Made by a program: the position numbers and the translations under genes. From the NCBI GenBank assembly GCA_937910265.1, contig CALEPD010000127.1, positions 1-8,104 on the forward strand: a DNA stretch of 8,104 nucleotides, in the 5' to 3' direction. The notes beneath the pieces were generated by a model. That model saw only the letters and a program-made list of their open reading frames with translations. It was not told where the DNA came from and searched no databases. Source of the DNA: an uncultured Bacteroidales bacterium. Lineage in GTDB: Bacteria; Bacteroidota; Bacteroidia; Bacteroidales; P3. How positions within the stretch are numbered: the first letter of the stretch is position 1; each line of letters starts with the position of its first letter. This document shows positions 1 to 6,477 of this stretch, in pieces.

Positions 1-2
1 CC

Positions 3-98
3 CTTAACTATAAAACGGTGGAATTTTGGAAAAATCACGGGGTAAAAAGGGTAATACTCGCTCGCGAGTTATCGCTTGAAGAAATTGCAAAAATACGC
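3..98 (+). other. U32 peptidase-like fragment fused in frame to mutA
   Basis: The in-frame translation from base 3 reads L-N-Y-K-T-V-E-F-W-K-N-H-G-V-K-R-V-I-L-A, followed by RELSLEEIAKIR. From memory this matches the conserved block of the U32 peptidase/tRNA-hydroxylation family (E. coli YegQ/TrhP has VKFWQQMGLTRVILSRELSLEEIEEIR). It does not resemble any part of MutA. The MutA-like sequence begins at EIAKIRAARMLW, so both families can claim codons 78-98 (EEIAKIR), which makes this the likely junction. Either a U32 gene fragment was joined to mutA by short homology in the cell, or two loci were joined during amplification or assembly. The position at the extreme left end favours the artefact. 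Confidence 0.7.
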
Positions 99-1139
99 GC
101 AGCCAGAATGTTGTGGAGCAAAATAGCTGAACAATACAATCCTTGCTGCGACTGTGCTTCAAAGATTTTCATCAATACTGTGTCATCGACTTGGAACAAA
201 TCAATTTTCGACCCATACGTCAACATGCTGCGCACCACCACCGAAAGCATGTCTGCCGCTGTTGCCGGAGCCGACGCGATAACCGTATTGCCGTTTGACT
301 CGACATACAAAGAGGCCGACGAATTTGGATACAGAATTGCACGCAACCAACAGCTCCTCTTGAAAGAGGAGTCATACCTTGACAAGATAGTAGACCCCGC
401 AGCAGGAAGCTATTACATTGAAAACCTCACAAACAGTATAGCCCAATATGCATGGGAGCACTTTGTAAAGGTTGAGGAATGCGGAGGATTCACCAAAGCC
501 ATCCGTGACGGTTATGTACAAAACGAGATTGCCCAAACCGCACAACAAAGAGACATGGATATCGCCACAAGAAAAACCACCATTTTGGGAACAAACCAAT
601 ACCCCAACCTGACAGAAAACATGGGCGGTAAAATAGAGAACGACGGAGAAGGCAACGGTTGCTGCTGCCACACCGGAAACGAAGTACCGACCCTTCGCCA
701 ATACCGTGGAGCCGAAGCATTCGAGAAACTAAGAATCGCTACCGAGACCAGCGGAACCCGTCCAAAAGTATTCTTGTTGACCTATGGCAACCTCGCCATG
801 CGCAAAGCCCGCTCAGGATTCGCCACAAATTTCTTCGGAGTTGCCGGATACGAAATCATCGACAACGCGGGATTCAAAACCGCAGAAGAAGGCGTTAAAG
901 CCGCATTGGAAGCCAAAGCAGACATTGTAGTCATGTGCTCCTCCGACGATGAGTATGCCGAAATAGCGGAAAGCGTATGCAACGGATTGAAGGGTAAAGT
1001 AAAATCAATCGTAGTTGCCGGCTACCCCAAAGAGCAAATCGAACAATACAAAGGATATGGCGTTGACGAGTTCATCCATGTAAAAACCAATGTTCTGAAC
1101 TGCCTGACCGCATTCCAAAAGTTGTTCAATATTGCATAA
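3..1139 (+). CDS. mutA: Methylmalonyl-CoA mutase small subunit, C-terminal part (5'-partial, aberrant N-terminus)
   Basis: Small subunit of the heterodimeric B12-dependent mutase that interconverts succinyl-CoA and (R)-methylmalonyl-CoA in the cytoplasm, on the succinate route to propionate. Numbering from the GTG at 18: residues ~23-195 match the distal TIM barrel of the family (AARMLW, NMLRTTTESMSAA, ITVLPFD, RNQQLLLKEES, VDPAAGSYY). Residues ~248-373 form a B12-binding-like flavodoxin fold (RPKVFLLTYGN). The DxHxxG cobalamin motif is absent from that fold, as expected for the non-catalytic subunit. A linker carries C215-C216-C217-H218. The frame is open to the left edge, so GTG 18 is not a real start. 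Family members are about 600 residues or more, so over a third is missing. The first ~27 codons do not look like MutA (see the U32-like entry). No large-subunit gene follows. Identity of the body is very likely; what lies to the left is uncertain. Confidence 0.9.
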   Translation, partial: LNYKTVEFWKNHGVKRVILARELSLEEIAKIRAARMLWSKIAEQYNPCCDCASKIFINTVSSTWNKSIFDPYVNMLRTTTESMSAAVAGADAITVLPFDSTYKEADEFGYRIARNQQLLLKEESYLDKIVDPAAGSYYIENLTNSIAQYAWEHFVKVEECGGFTKAIRDGYVQNEIAQTAQQRDMDIATRKTTILGTNQYPNLTENMGGKIENDGEGNGCCCHTGNEVPTLRQYRGAEAFEKLRIATETSGTRPKVFLLTYGNLAMRKARSGFATNFFGVAGYEIIDNAGFKTAEEGVKAALEAKADIVVMCSSDDEYAEIAESVCNGLKGKVKSIVVAGYPKEQIEQYKGYGVDEFIHVKTNVLNCLTAFQKLFNIA

Positions 1140-1163
1140 ATGATAGAACACTAACATTTTATT

Positions 1164-1197
1164 GATATATCCCTATGGCCACCCATAGGGATATATC
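1164..1197 (+). terminator. Perfect 15-bp hairpin between mutA and the LptF/G gene
   Basis: The arm GATATATCCCTATGG (1164-1178) and its exact reverse complement (1183-1197) flank the 4-base loop CCAC. It starts 25 bases after the mutA stop, the usual place for a terminator. No T-run follows the 3' arm (GTTATGTATG), so a classic intrinsic terminator is not certain. It could instead be an mRNA 3'-end stabiliser or a leader structure controlling the downstream start at 1205, which lies 8 bases past the stem. A possible upstream ATG (1175) lies inside the stem. Confidence 0.6.
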
Positions 1198-1204
1198 GTT
1201 ATGT

Positions 1205-2311
1205 ATGAAGAGTAACGGAGACATATCAAACTACAGACTGCTCGACAGATATATACTGCTGAAATATCTGAAGACCTTTATATTGGCGCTGGCGTTGATA
1301 ATTATCATCGTCATCACTTTCGACATATCCGAAAAATTAGACGATTTTCTAGGAAACAATGCCCCCTTTAAAGCTATTGTATTTGATTACTACCTAAACT
1401 TCATACCCAATTTCATAAACCTATACAGTCCCCTATTCATATTTATATCAGTACTTTTCTTCACATCCAAAATGGCGGGGAACACGGAAATCATAGCCAT
1501 TCTGGGCAGTGGAATCAGCTACAGGCGCATGCTCCGTCCGTATTTGCATGGGTCCATCATCATAGCTATACTTGTATTGATTATAGGCAATTTCGTCATT
1601 CCACGATGCAATGCCACCTTGAATGAATTTGAGTCGAAATATATCAAAACGGTCCCTCGCAGCCATACGAACAACAGCCATTTCCAATCGAAAAAAGGAA
1701 CACAGGTATATGTTGAAAGCTATGACCTTAAGAAAAATGTCGGATACAAATTCTACCGTGATGTATTCCGGCCCAATGGAGAGCTTGTGGAGCGCATAAC
1801 ATGCGACAGAATTGAATACGACACCATCAGCAAAAAATGGAATTGCCATGGTTTATTCCGAAGAACAATCATTGACGGAAAAGAAAAACTCACATACAGC
1901 GTTTATAAGGTGGTGGACTTCGGCATCACACCAACCGACTTCGACTTTTCGGCCAAACAGATCAGCACCATGAATTCCATTCAACTGATACGGTACATAC
2001 AAGATGAGCGCATCAGGGGGACAGGCATCATAAAATCGGCATTGATAGAGCTTTACCAACGATTGCTCAACCCACTGGCCATAATTGTGATGACATTCAT
2101 CGGAGTTGCAATCTCATCAAGAAAGACGCGCGGAGGAATTGGTGTACATTTGGCTATCGGAATATCAATTGCTTTTGCATTTGTAGTATTCATGAAAGTC
2201 AGCACGGTGTTTGCCACCAACGGCAATCTAACCGCATTCCTGTCGGTACTGCTACCGCAACTCGTTTTTGGTGTCGCAGCTTTCTTCCTAATACGGTCGG
2301 CTCCGAAATAA
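1205..2311 (+). CDS. LptF/LptG (YjgP/YjgQ) family permease
   Basis: Inner-membrane permease subunit of the LptBFG transporter, which extracts lipopolysaccharide from the inner membrane and passes it to the periplasmic bridge. From ATG 1205 the protein is 368 residues, normal for the family. The start LLDRYILLKYLKTF followed by a hydrophobic helix (~25-42) is typical of the family. A second hydrophobic stretch (~68-85) ends in FFTSKM, and NTEIIAILGSGISYRRMLRPYL is the conserved cytoplasmic segment after it. A third helix (~120-138) leads into a periplasmic beta-rich domain (~140-275). Three helices close the protein (NPLAIIVMTFIGVAI, IGISIAFAFVVF, LLPQLVFGVAAFFLI). ATG 1175 is in frame but lies inside the hairpin stem, and its added residues (MATHRDISLC) are unlike the family, so 1205 is preferred. 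LptF and LptG cannot be told apart here, so no symbol is given. Confidence 0.9.
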   Translation: MKSNGDISNYRLLDRYILLKYLKTFILALALIIIIVITFDISEKLDDFLGNNAPFKAIVFDYYLNFIPNFINLYSPLFIFISVLFFTSKMAGNTEIIAILGSGISYRRMLRPYLHGSIIIAILVLIIGNFVIPRCNATLNEFESKYIKTVPRSHTNNSHFQSKKGTQVYVESYDLKKNVGYKFYRDVFRPNGELVERITCDRIEYDTISKKWNCHGLFRRTIIDGKEKLTYSVYKVVDFGITPTDFDFSAKQISTMNSIQLIRYIQDERIRGTGIIKSALIELYQRLLNPLAIIVMTFIGVAISSRKTRGGIGVHLAIGISIAFAFVVFMKVSTVFATNGNLTAFLSVLLPQLVFGVAAFFLIRSAPK

Positions 2312-2346
2312 TACACTTTGCAACAAACAAATAAAAACATACAGCA

Positions 2347-2769
2347 ATGACAATTAGAGAAATAGAGAATAATATCATAGAGGAATTCTCCAATTTTGAG
2401 GAGTGGCTTGACAAATATGCCTACCTCATTGAATTGGGGAAAGACTGCCCGATAATAGACGAACATCTGAAAACAGAGGACAACCTCATCAAAGGATGCC
2501 AATCGCGCGTATGGTTAAACGCCGACTATCGTGACGGAAAGCTTTACTTCAGCGCAGACAGCGATGCCGTCATCACAAAAGGCATCATTTCTTTATTGAT
2601 ACGCGTTTTCGACGGACAAAGTCCTCAAGACATTTCGGATGCCGACATCCAATTCATCGACGCCATAGGACTGAAGGATCACCTCTCCCCCACCCGTTCG
2701 AATGGACTGGCATCAATGATAAAGCAAATCAAGATGTACGCATTGGCATATTCAATCAAAAATTCATAA
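2347..2769 (+). CDS. sufE: SufE family cysteine desulfurase activator
   Basis: Cytoplasmic sulfur-transfer protein that accepts persulfide sulfur from the cysteine desulfurase SufS and hands it to the SufBCD scaffold for Fe-S cluster assembly. The protein is 140 residues, the usual SufE length. It shows the family pattern: an N-terminal helix (EEFSNFEEWLDKYAYLIELGK), then IIDEHLKTEDNLIKGCQSRVW. C51 lies in the GCQS motif and is the expected acceptor cysteine, at the same number as in E. coli SufE. The downstream pattern (AVITKGIISLLIRVFDGQSP, then IGLKDHLSPTRSNGLASM) is also typical. It lies 35 bases after the permease gene and 3 bases before the DUF59 gene. No sufBCDS genes are in view. Confidence 0.95.
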   Translation: MTIREIENNIIEEFSNFEEWLDKYAYLIELGKDCPIIDEHLKTEDNLIKGCQSRVWLNADYRDGKLYFSADSDAVITKGIISLLIRVFDGQSPQDISDADIQFIDAIGLKDHLSPTRSNGLASMIKQIKMYALAYSIKNS

Positions 2770-2772
2770 ACC

Positions 2773-3090
2773 ATGTTACCCAACCAAGACAGCATCAAAG
2801 ATGCAGTAATAAATTGCCTTAGAACCATCTACGACCCCGAAATCCCTGTAAACATATATGACTTGGGATTGATTTACGGAGTCGATGTTGACCCGGAATT
2901 CAACGTAACCGTCACCATGACTCTGACGGCGCCCGATTGTCCCGAAGCGCAATACATGATGAATGATGTTAAAGAATTATCAAGCCACATAACCGGAGTC
3001 AAAAGTGTGGACGTTTTGCTCACATTCGATCCTCCTTGGAGCTTCGAAAACCTCTCGGACGAAGTAAAGTTAGAATTAGGATTCCTATAA
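2773..3090 (+). CDS. DUF59/MIP18 family Fe-S assembly protein (SufT-like)
   Basis: Small cytoplasmic protein of the DUF59 (MIP18/PaaD-like) family, whose members help insert or mature iron-sulfur clusters. In 105 residues it consists of little but the domain: helix 1 (IKDAVINCLRTIYDP), then the hallmark DPEIPVNIYDLGLIY (21-35), a beta strand (NVTVTMTLTA), and the conserved cysteine segment TAPDCP (C56). It ends with VDVLLTFDPPWSFENLSDEVKLELGF, typical of the Suf-associated branch. It starts 3 bases after the sufE stop, so translational coupling is likely, and the pairing supports a SUF-system role. The PaaD branch (phenylacetate oxygenase) is less likely because no paa genes are present. The exact symbol (sufT or another) cannot be decided here. 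Confidence 0.9.
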   Translation: MLPNQDSIKDAVINCLRTIYDPEIPVNIYDLGLIYGVDVDPEFNVTVTMTLTAPDCPEAQYMMNDVKELSSHITGVKSVDVLLTFDPPWSFENLSDEVKLELGFL

Positions 3091-3094
3091 GCTC

Positions 3095-4231
3095 ATGAAT
3101 CTACTATCGATCATAAGCAAGCGTAACCGGCAATTCCTCAAGGAAAGCTCGAGCAACCAAGGCCATTCACTCAACAGCATGGTTTGGAACAGGTTTTGCC
3201 ACAACCGGACTGCCATGGCCAGCCTGTTTGTGATTATACTTTTCACTCTCATCGCCATATTGGGATACCTTATCACCCCCGACTCGACGCCACACTGCAA
3301 TCAACAATATCTGGAACTTGCCGCACAAAAGCCAATGTCCACTGCCACATTTATATATGTGAAAAAGGACGCACCTCAGCAAAAAACCGGATTTATAAAC
3401 AAAATGCTCCATGGAGAGCCTTTGCCTTACACAGCCATCCCCATTTACCGCCACAGCAAGGTTGGCGACAGCATAGAAGTCGAGACCTATACAGCATCGA
3501 CACCCAATGATGGCGAAATACAGCGATACGCCCAAACCGAGGTGGAAAAAATTGAAACCAGGCGCTTCATATTAGGAACCGACGGATACGGAAGGGACTT
3601 GTTGAGCATGATTATGATTGGCAGCCGGGTAAGTCTTTCTGTAGGATTCATAGCCATACTTATAGCTTTAGTCATCGGCATCACGATGGGAGCATTGGCA
3701 GCTTATTACGGCGGGTGGGTAGACAATGTGATCATGTGGCTGATAAATGTTGTATGGTCGATTCCCACAGTACTTCTTGTCATTGCCATTACCTTTGCAT
3801 TGGGCAAAGGATTTTGGCAGATTTTTATCGCAGTCGGACTCACCATGTGGGTAGACATTGCGAGAATAGTACGAGGGCAAGTCTTTTCGATTAAAGAAAA
3901 AGAATATATTGAAGCCACCCGAGCACTCGGATTCCGGACATCGAGAACTATATTCAGACACATTCTTCCCAACATAATGGGGTCGGTTATTGTAATTGCC
4001 ACGTCGAACTTTGCCAGCGCCATATTGATTGAAGCCGGACTGAGTTTTTTAGGCATTGGAGTACAACCCCCAATGCCGTCATGGGGAGGAATGGTGAAAG
4101 AAAATTACGGATACATCCTTCTTGACAACGCCTACCTTGCCTTCATACCCGGAATTGCCATCATGGTCATCGTACTCGCATTCATGCTTTTAGGAAATGG
4201 TATACGTGATGCTCTGGATATTAAAAAGTAA
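3095..4231 (+). CDS. Dipeptide/oligopeptide ABC transporter permease, DppC/OppC type
   Basis: Inner-membrane permease of a peptide (or nickel) ABC importer. Residues 29-60 hold the N-terminal OppC-type segment and helix 1 (MVWNRFCHNRTAMASLFVI). The family signature ILGTDGYGRDLLS is at 159-171, followed by SRVSLSVGFIA and a run of further helices. The cytoplasmic EAA loop that contacts the ATPase is at ~273-293 (EATRALGFRTSRTIFRHILP), and ASAILIEAGLSFLGIG and PSWGGMV close the conserved core. The stretch between helix 1 and the GTDGYGRD block is about 98 residues. Overall length is 378, against about 300 for E. coli DppC, so the extracytoplasmic loop is clearly enlarged. It begins 4 bases after the DUF59 gene, so probably shares its transcript. 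No partner permease, ATPase or binding-protein gene is adjacent. Substrate is unknown. Confidence 0.9.
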   Translation: MNLLSIISKRNRQFLKESSSNQGHSLNSMVWNRFCHNRTAMASLFVIILFTLIAILGYLITPDSTPHCNQQYLELAAQKPMSTATFIYVKKDAPQQKTGFINKMLHGEPLPYTAIPIYRHSKVGDSIEVETYTASTPNDGEIQRYAQTEVEKIETRRFILGTDGYGRDLLSMIMIGSRVSLSVGFIAILIALVIGITMGALAAYYGGWVDNVIMWLINVVWSIPTVLLVIAITFALGKGFWQIFIAVGLTMWVDIARIVRGQVFSIKEKEYIEATRALGFRTSRTIFRHILPNIMGSVIVIATSNFASAILIEAGLSFLGIGVQPPMPSWGGMVKENYGYILLDNAYLAFIPGIAIMVIVLAFMLLGNGIRDALDIKK

Positions 4232-4259
4232 ACTTTTCTTAAAATAACAGAGTAATCAC

Positions 4260-4288
4260 TTGTTTTTCAAAAAATAAATATATATTTG
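4260..4288 (+). promoter_or_regulatory. Bacteroidota-type promoter for the lipoprotein pair
   Basis: TTG at 4260-4262 (-33 element) and TATATTTG at 4281-4288, which fits the TAnnTTTG -7 consensus of the Bacteroidota housekeeping sigma factor. The spacing is 18 bases. Transcription would begin near 4295, giving an A-rich leader of about 65 bases before the ATG at 4359, with no Shine-Dalgarno sequence. Confidence 0.75.
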
Positions 4289-4358
4289 CAAAGAAAACAT
4301 CCACACGAACAAGAACTCAATTCATTAATAATCAATAAAAAACAAAAAAAGACAAATC

Positions 4359-5114
4359 ATGAAAAATGTATTTAAATTTTTCGGCATGGCTCTCGTAGCT
4401 GGTTTAATGTTCACCGCATGCGACCCTATTGACAATGGTGAAGTAAAATACACCGTTACCGTAACCGCTAACAATGCAGACTACGGCACCGTTGCCGGTG
4501 GCGGAGAATATGTAGAGGGCACCGAGATTACCCTTACCGCTACCCCTAATGACGGCTACGCATTTGTAAATTGGAACGACAACGTAACCGACAACCCCCG
4601 CACCGTTACTGTTACCGGTGATGTCACCTACACTGCAAACTTTGAAGCTGCCAGCGCTGGCGGTTCATTCTCAGCATCATTCGATGGCCAAGACCTCGGA
4701 GCCTTCCAATATGTTTCTGGCCTCACCAATGGTCAAATCTACTTGCTTCAGGCTGCTGAGCACGCTGAAGGCCAATCAGTTTATTACCCCTACATCATCA
4801 ACTATTTGCAAGGCACCTCTGCTGATGACATGGCAATTTTTCAGAGCGAATTGTACAAAGACACTTATTACACTGGCACTGACCCCAACACTGGTCAACC
4901 TGTACAATATGGCGACTGGCAACTTTTTGAAAACACCAGCATCAATGTAACTGCATTCGACGCAACTGCTTTGACCATGAGCGCAAGTTTTGCAAACGTC
5001 ATGTACTCTTTAACCGAAATTGTAGAAGGAACTGCTGCTGACGAAAGTTCTGCTACCCACAAAAACCTTTCATGCTCATTCAATAATGTAGCATTCGAAA
5101 TGGCCAGCAAATAA
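4359..5114 (+). CDS. Lipoprotein with an InlB-type (B-repeat) beta domain
   Basis: Unnamed 251-residue envelope lipoprotein. The signal peptide MKNVFKFFGMALVAGLMFTAC ends in a lipobox with C21, and the mature protein begins C-D-P-I-D; acidic residues there are often seen in surface-exposed Bacteroidota lipoproteins. Residues ~31-96 form one divergent InlB B-repeat/Flg_new-like domain: YTVTVTANNADYGTV, GGEYVEGTEITLTATPNDGY, FVNWNDN and VTYTANFE are its characteristic strands. Residues ~97-251 are probably beta-rich, with Ser, Thr, Asn and Tyr prominent and one cysteine (LSCSF). I do not recognise this part. The gene has its own promoter and is followed 30 bases later by a second lipoprotein gene, probably on the same transcript. 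The leader peptide resembles that of the lipoprotein at 6478. Function is unknown; adhesion or glycan contact is only a guess from the InlB-like fold. Confidence 0.85.
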   Translation: MKNVFKFFGMALVAGLMFTACDPIDNGEVKYTVTVTANNADYGTVAGGGEYVEGTEITLTATPNDGYAFVNWNDNVTDNPRTVTVTGDVTYTANFEAASAGGSFSASFDGQDLGAFQYVSGLTNGQIYLLQAAEHAEGQSVYYPYIINYLQGTSADDMAIFQSELYKDTYYTGTDPNTGQPVQYGDWQLFENTSINVTAFDATALTMSASFANVMYSLTEIVEGTAADESSATHKNLSCSFNNVAFEMASK

Positions 5115-5144
5115 TTTCATTTAATAACATTAAAAACATTGAAA

Positions 5145-5510
5145 ATGAAAAGAAACATTAAAATGGCCGCTTTAATGATTGCAGCCGCCGCTACTATGGT
5201 AGCATGCAACAACAATGCCGCCACCGAAGAGGCTCTCGACACCATTCCAGCAGAAGTTGCCGAAGAAATTGTAGTTGAAGAACCTTGTGTTGAAAGCGAA
5301 GATGTAGCTGTAGCTGAAGAAAAAGCCGCCACTGACGTTGTTGCTTTTGACAACACCAAAAAACAAACCACAATCGACGCCAGCTCGAAGCCAAGTGCTT
5401 CTGAATTTGAAGGCGAACTCAAAAAAGGAACCGACGGTTCTGTAAAACAACACTCACTCAGCAAACCCAAAGCTGCTGACATGGTAAAGAACATAAAGAA
5501 AGCTGAATAA
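5145..5510 (+). CDS. Small Glu/Ala/Lys-rich lipoprotein, function unknown
   Basis: A 121-residue predicted lipoprotein. The signal peptide is MKRNIKMAALMIAAAATMVAC with C21 as lipidation site, followed by NNNAATEEA. Residues ~27-65 are strongly acidic and low in complexity (Glu/Ala/Val with repeated EE pairs). The rest is Lys/Ser-rich and basic (KKQTTIDASSKPSASEFEGELKKG, ending NIKKAE). The charge split suggests a largely disordered, extended periplasmic or surface protein. ATG 5145 is chosen over the in-frame TTG at 5139 because it gives a clean signal peptide. It lies 30 bases after the InlB-repeat lipoprotein gene and just before a strong terminator, so the two probably form an operon. I do not recognise a family. 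Confidence 0.8.
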   Translation: MKRNIKMAALMIAAAATMVACNNNAATEEALDTIPAEVAEEIVVEEPCVESEDVAVAEEKAATDVVAFDNTKKQTTIDASSKPSASEFEGELKKGTDGSVKQHSLSKPKAADMVKNIKKAE

Positions 5511-5528
5511 GATTCTTTATAAAATACC

Positions 5529-5560
5529 AAAAGGAGAGTCTCTAAAAGACTCTCCTTTTT
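5529..5560 (+). terminator. Intrinsic terminator
   Basis: A perfect 13-bp stem, AAAAGGAGAGTCT (5529-5541) and AGACTCTCCTTTT (5547-5559), with loop CTAAA and a run of T at 5556-5560. It lies 18 bases after the stop of the small lipoprotein gene and closes that transcription unit. Confidence 0.92.
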
Positions 5561-5591
5561 AATATCCATATCCATCAAACCCCATTACCAT

Positions 5592-6065
5592 ATGAGTAAA
5601 TTAATGCGAATACTCGCATGTATGCTGCCACTTGCCACAGCTTGCACCCATGAAAACCGCATCATAGAGGAAACCTCTTACAAGTACCTTGACGCTATGG
5701 GGAATTACCGTTTTGACGAGGCAGCCGCATACGCATCGGAGGACACAAGAACTATTACACTCAAATTTTTCAACGAAGTAATGCTTCCCAACACCGACAG
5801 CAACTTCATAAAAAGAAACACACCGGCAACTATTGTAATCAACGAGACATCACAAACATCTGACTCTACCGCATTTGCAATCTTCACAAAAACCACCCCC
5901 ATCGTCACACAGCAAGACACCTTAAACCTAATAAAAGAAAATGGGGAATGGAAAGCAGACGTTGTAATCATCGTTCCGTCCATGTTCAACCAAACACAGG
6001 GACCCAGAAAAATAGACATCTCGACGATAACACGGGCAGGCTCGACCATAGATGGCAAAGACTAA
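5592..6065 (+). CDS. DUF4878-like small lipoprotein
   Basis: A 157-residue predicted lipoprotein. The signal peptide MSKLMRILACMLPLATAC gives a lipobox cysteine at C18. The mature part opens with a helix (IIEETSYKYLDAMGNYRFDEAAAYAS), then alternates strands and turns (TPATIVINETSQ, STAFAIFTKTTP, DTLNLIKENGEWKADVVI). The pattern of a helical pair, then strands, then a conserved Glu-Trp-Lys strand, is like DUF4878/NTF2-like lipoproteins of Bacteroidales; this assignment rests on pattern and memory, not on a search. An alternative start at ATG 5604 would give a shorter but still valid signal peptide. It follows the terminator by 31 bases with no clear TAnnTTTG box, so how it is transcribed is unclear. 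A periplasmic or surface location is likely; function is unknown. Confidence 0.78.
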   Translation: MSKLMRILACMLPLATACTHENRIIEETSYKYLDAMGNYRFDEAAAYASEDTRTITLKFFNEVMLPNTDSNFIKRNTPATIVINETSQTSDSTAFAIFTKTTPIVTQQDTLNLIKENGEWKADVVIIVPSMFNQTQGPRKIDISTITRAGSTIDGKD

Positions 6066-6400
6066 TAATCGTTACGCCAACAACAGAACATCCACTCAAT
6101 GCAACGCCTAATTTTATTTTTGATGCATTTGCGCAGGTTGTCTTGAACGCACTTGAATAACCAAACAGATCCTACCATTTGTCGCCATCGCACGCGACAA
6201 ACATTTCGCACGGTAGTATTCCTTGATGAAAACCGATAAGCAAAATCCATATATCTAATTCGTCAAAACAAGCAAAACCACAGCAAATATCGGCATAAAT
6301 CCACAACATACAGGACATAAGACAACAGACTTTCCTCTCGCTGAATTCCAACAGCACAATTGCTTACGAGAAAAAAAACGTACAAAAAAAATAAAAATAT
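6066..6400. other. Intergenic stretch without a recognisable gene
   Basis: Reading both strands, I see only short frames without family resemblance, signal peptides or good starts. No tRNA or other RNA gene is apparent. The only structure found is an 8-bp inverted repeat at 6178-6201. The last ~100 bases before 6478 are very A/T-rich and hold the next promoter. It may be a decayed gene or a long untranslated region, but nothing in it proves either. Confidence 0.5.
6178..6201. repeat. Inverted repeat (8-bp arms, 8-base spacer)
   Basis: TTTGTCGC (6178-6185) and GCGACAAA (6194-6201) are exact reverse complements around CATCGCAC. No T-run follows, so it is not a classic terminator. It could be a protein-binding palindrome or chance; it lies 113 bases after the DUF4878-like gene. 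Confidence 0.4.
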
Positions 6401-6431
6401 TTTGGCAGAATGTTTTTTTTCTGTATCTTTG
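6401..6431 (+). promoter_or_regulatory. Canonical Bacteroidota promoter for the adhesin-domain lipoprotein
   Basis: TTTG at 6401-6404 and TATCTTTG at 6424-6431 are separated by 19 bases, an almost ideal match to the TTTG/TAnnTTTG promoter of Bacteroides and relatives. The flanks are strongly A/T-rich. The transcript would start near 6438, about 40 bases before the ATG at 6478. Confidence 0.85.
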
Positions 6432-6477
6432 CAATGTTATTTAAGAATAATTATGTTTAACTAAAATAATAAACACT

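Noticed and set aside
18..20. GTG at 18 as the start of mutA
   Set aside because: The frame is open to the left edge and the residues before and after it continue one U32-like block, so it is an internal Val codon.
1175..1204. ATG 1175 as the start of the LptF/G gene
   Set aside because: It lies inside the perfect hairpin, and its ten extra residues do not resemble the family N-terminus; ATG 1205 fits better.
2308..2321. Possible TAnnTTTG promoter before sufE (ATACACTTTG)
   Set aside because: The spacing within the box is one base too long and no -33 element fits, so a separate sufE promoter is not supported.
4224..4238. Short inverted repeat AAAAGT/ACTTTT at the end of the ABC permease gene
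   Set aside because: Only 6 A/T-rich base pairs overlapping the stop codon; too weak to call a terminator.
5139..5144. TTG 5139 as the start of the small lipoprotein
   Set aside because: ATG two codons later gives a standard lipoprotein signal peptide.
6062..6357. Minus-strand frames of about 60 codons in the 6066-6477 gap
   Set aside because: Cys/Trp/Arg-rich translations without family resemblance, signal peptide or promoter; they look like chance frames.
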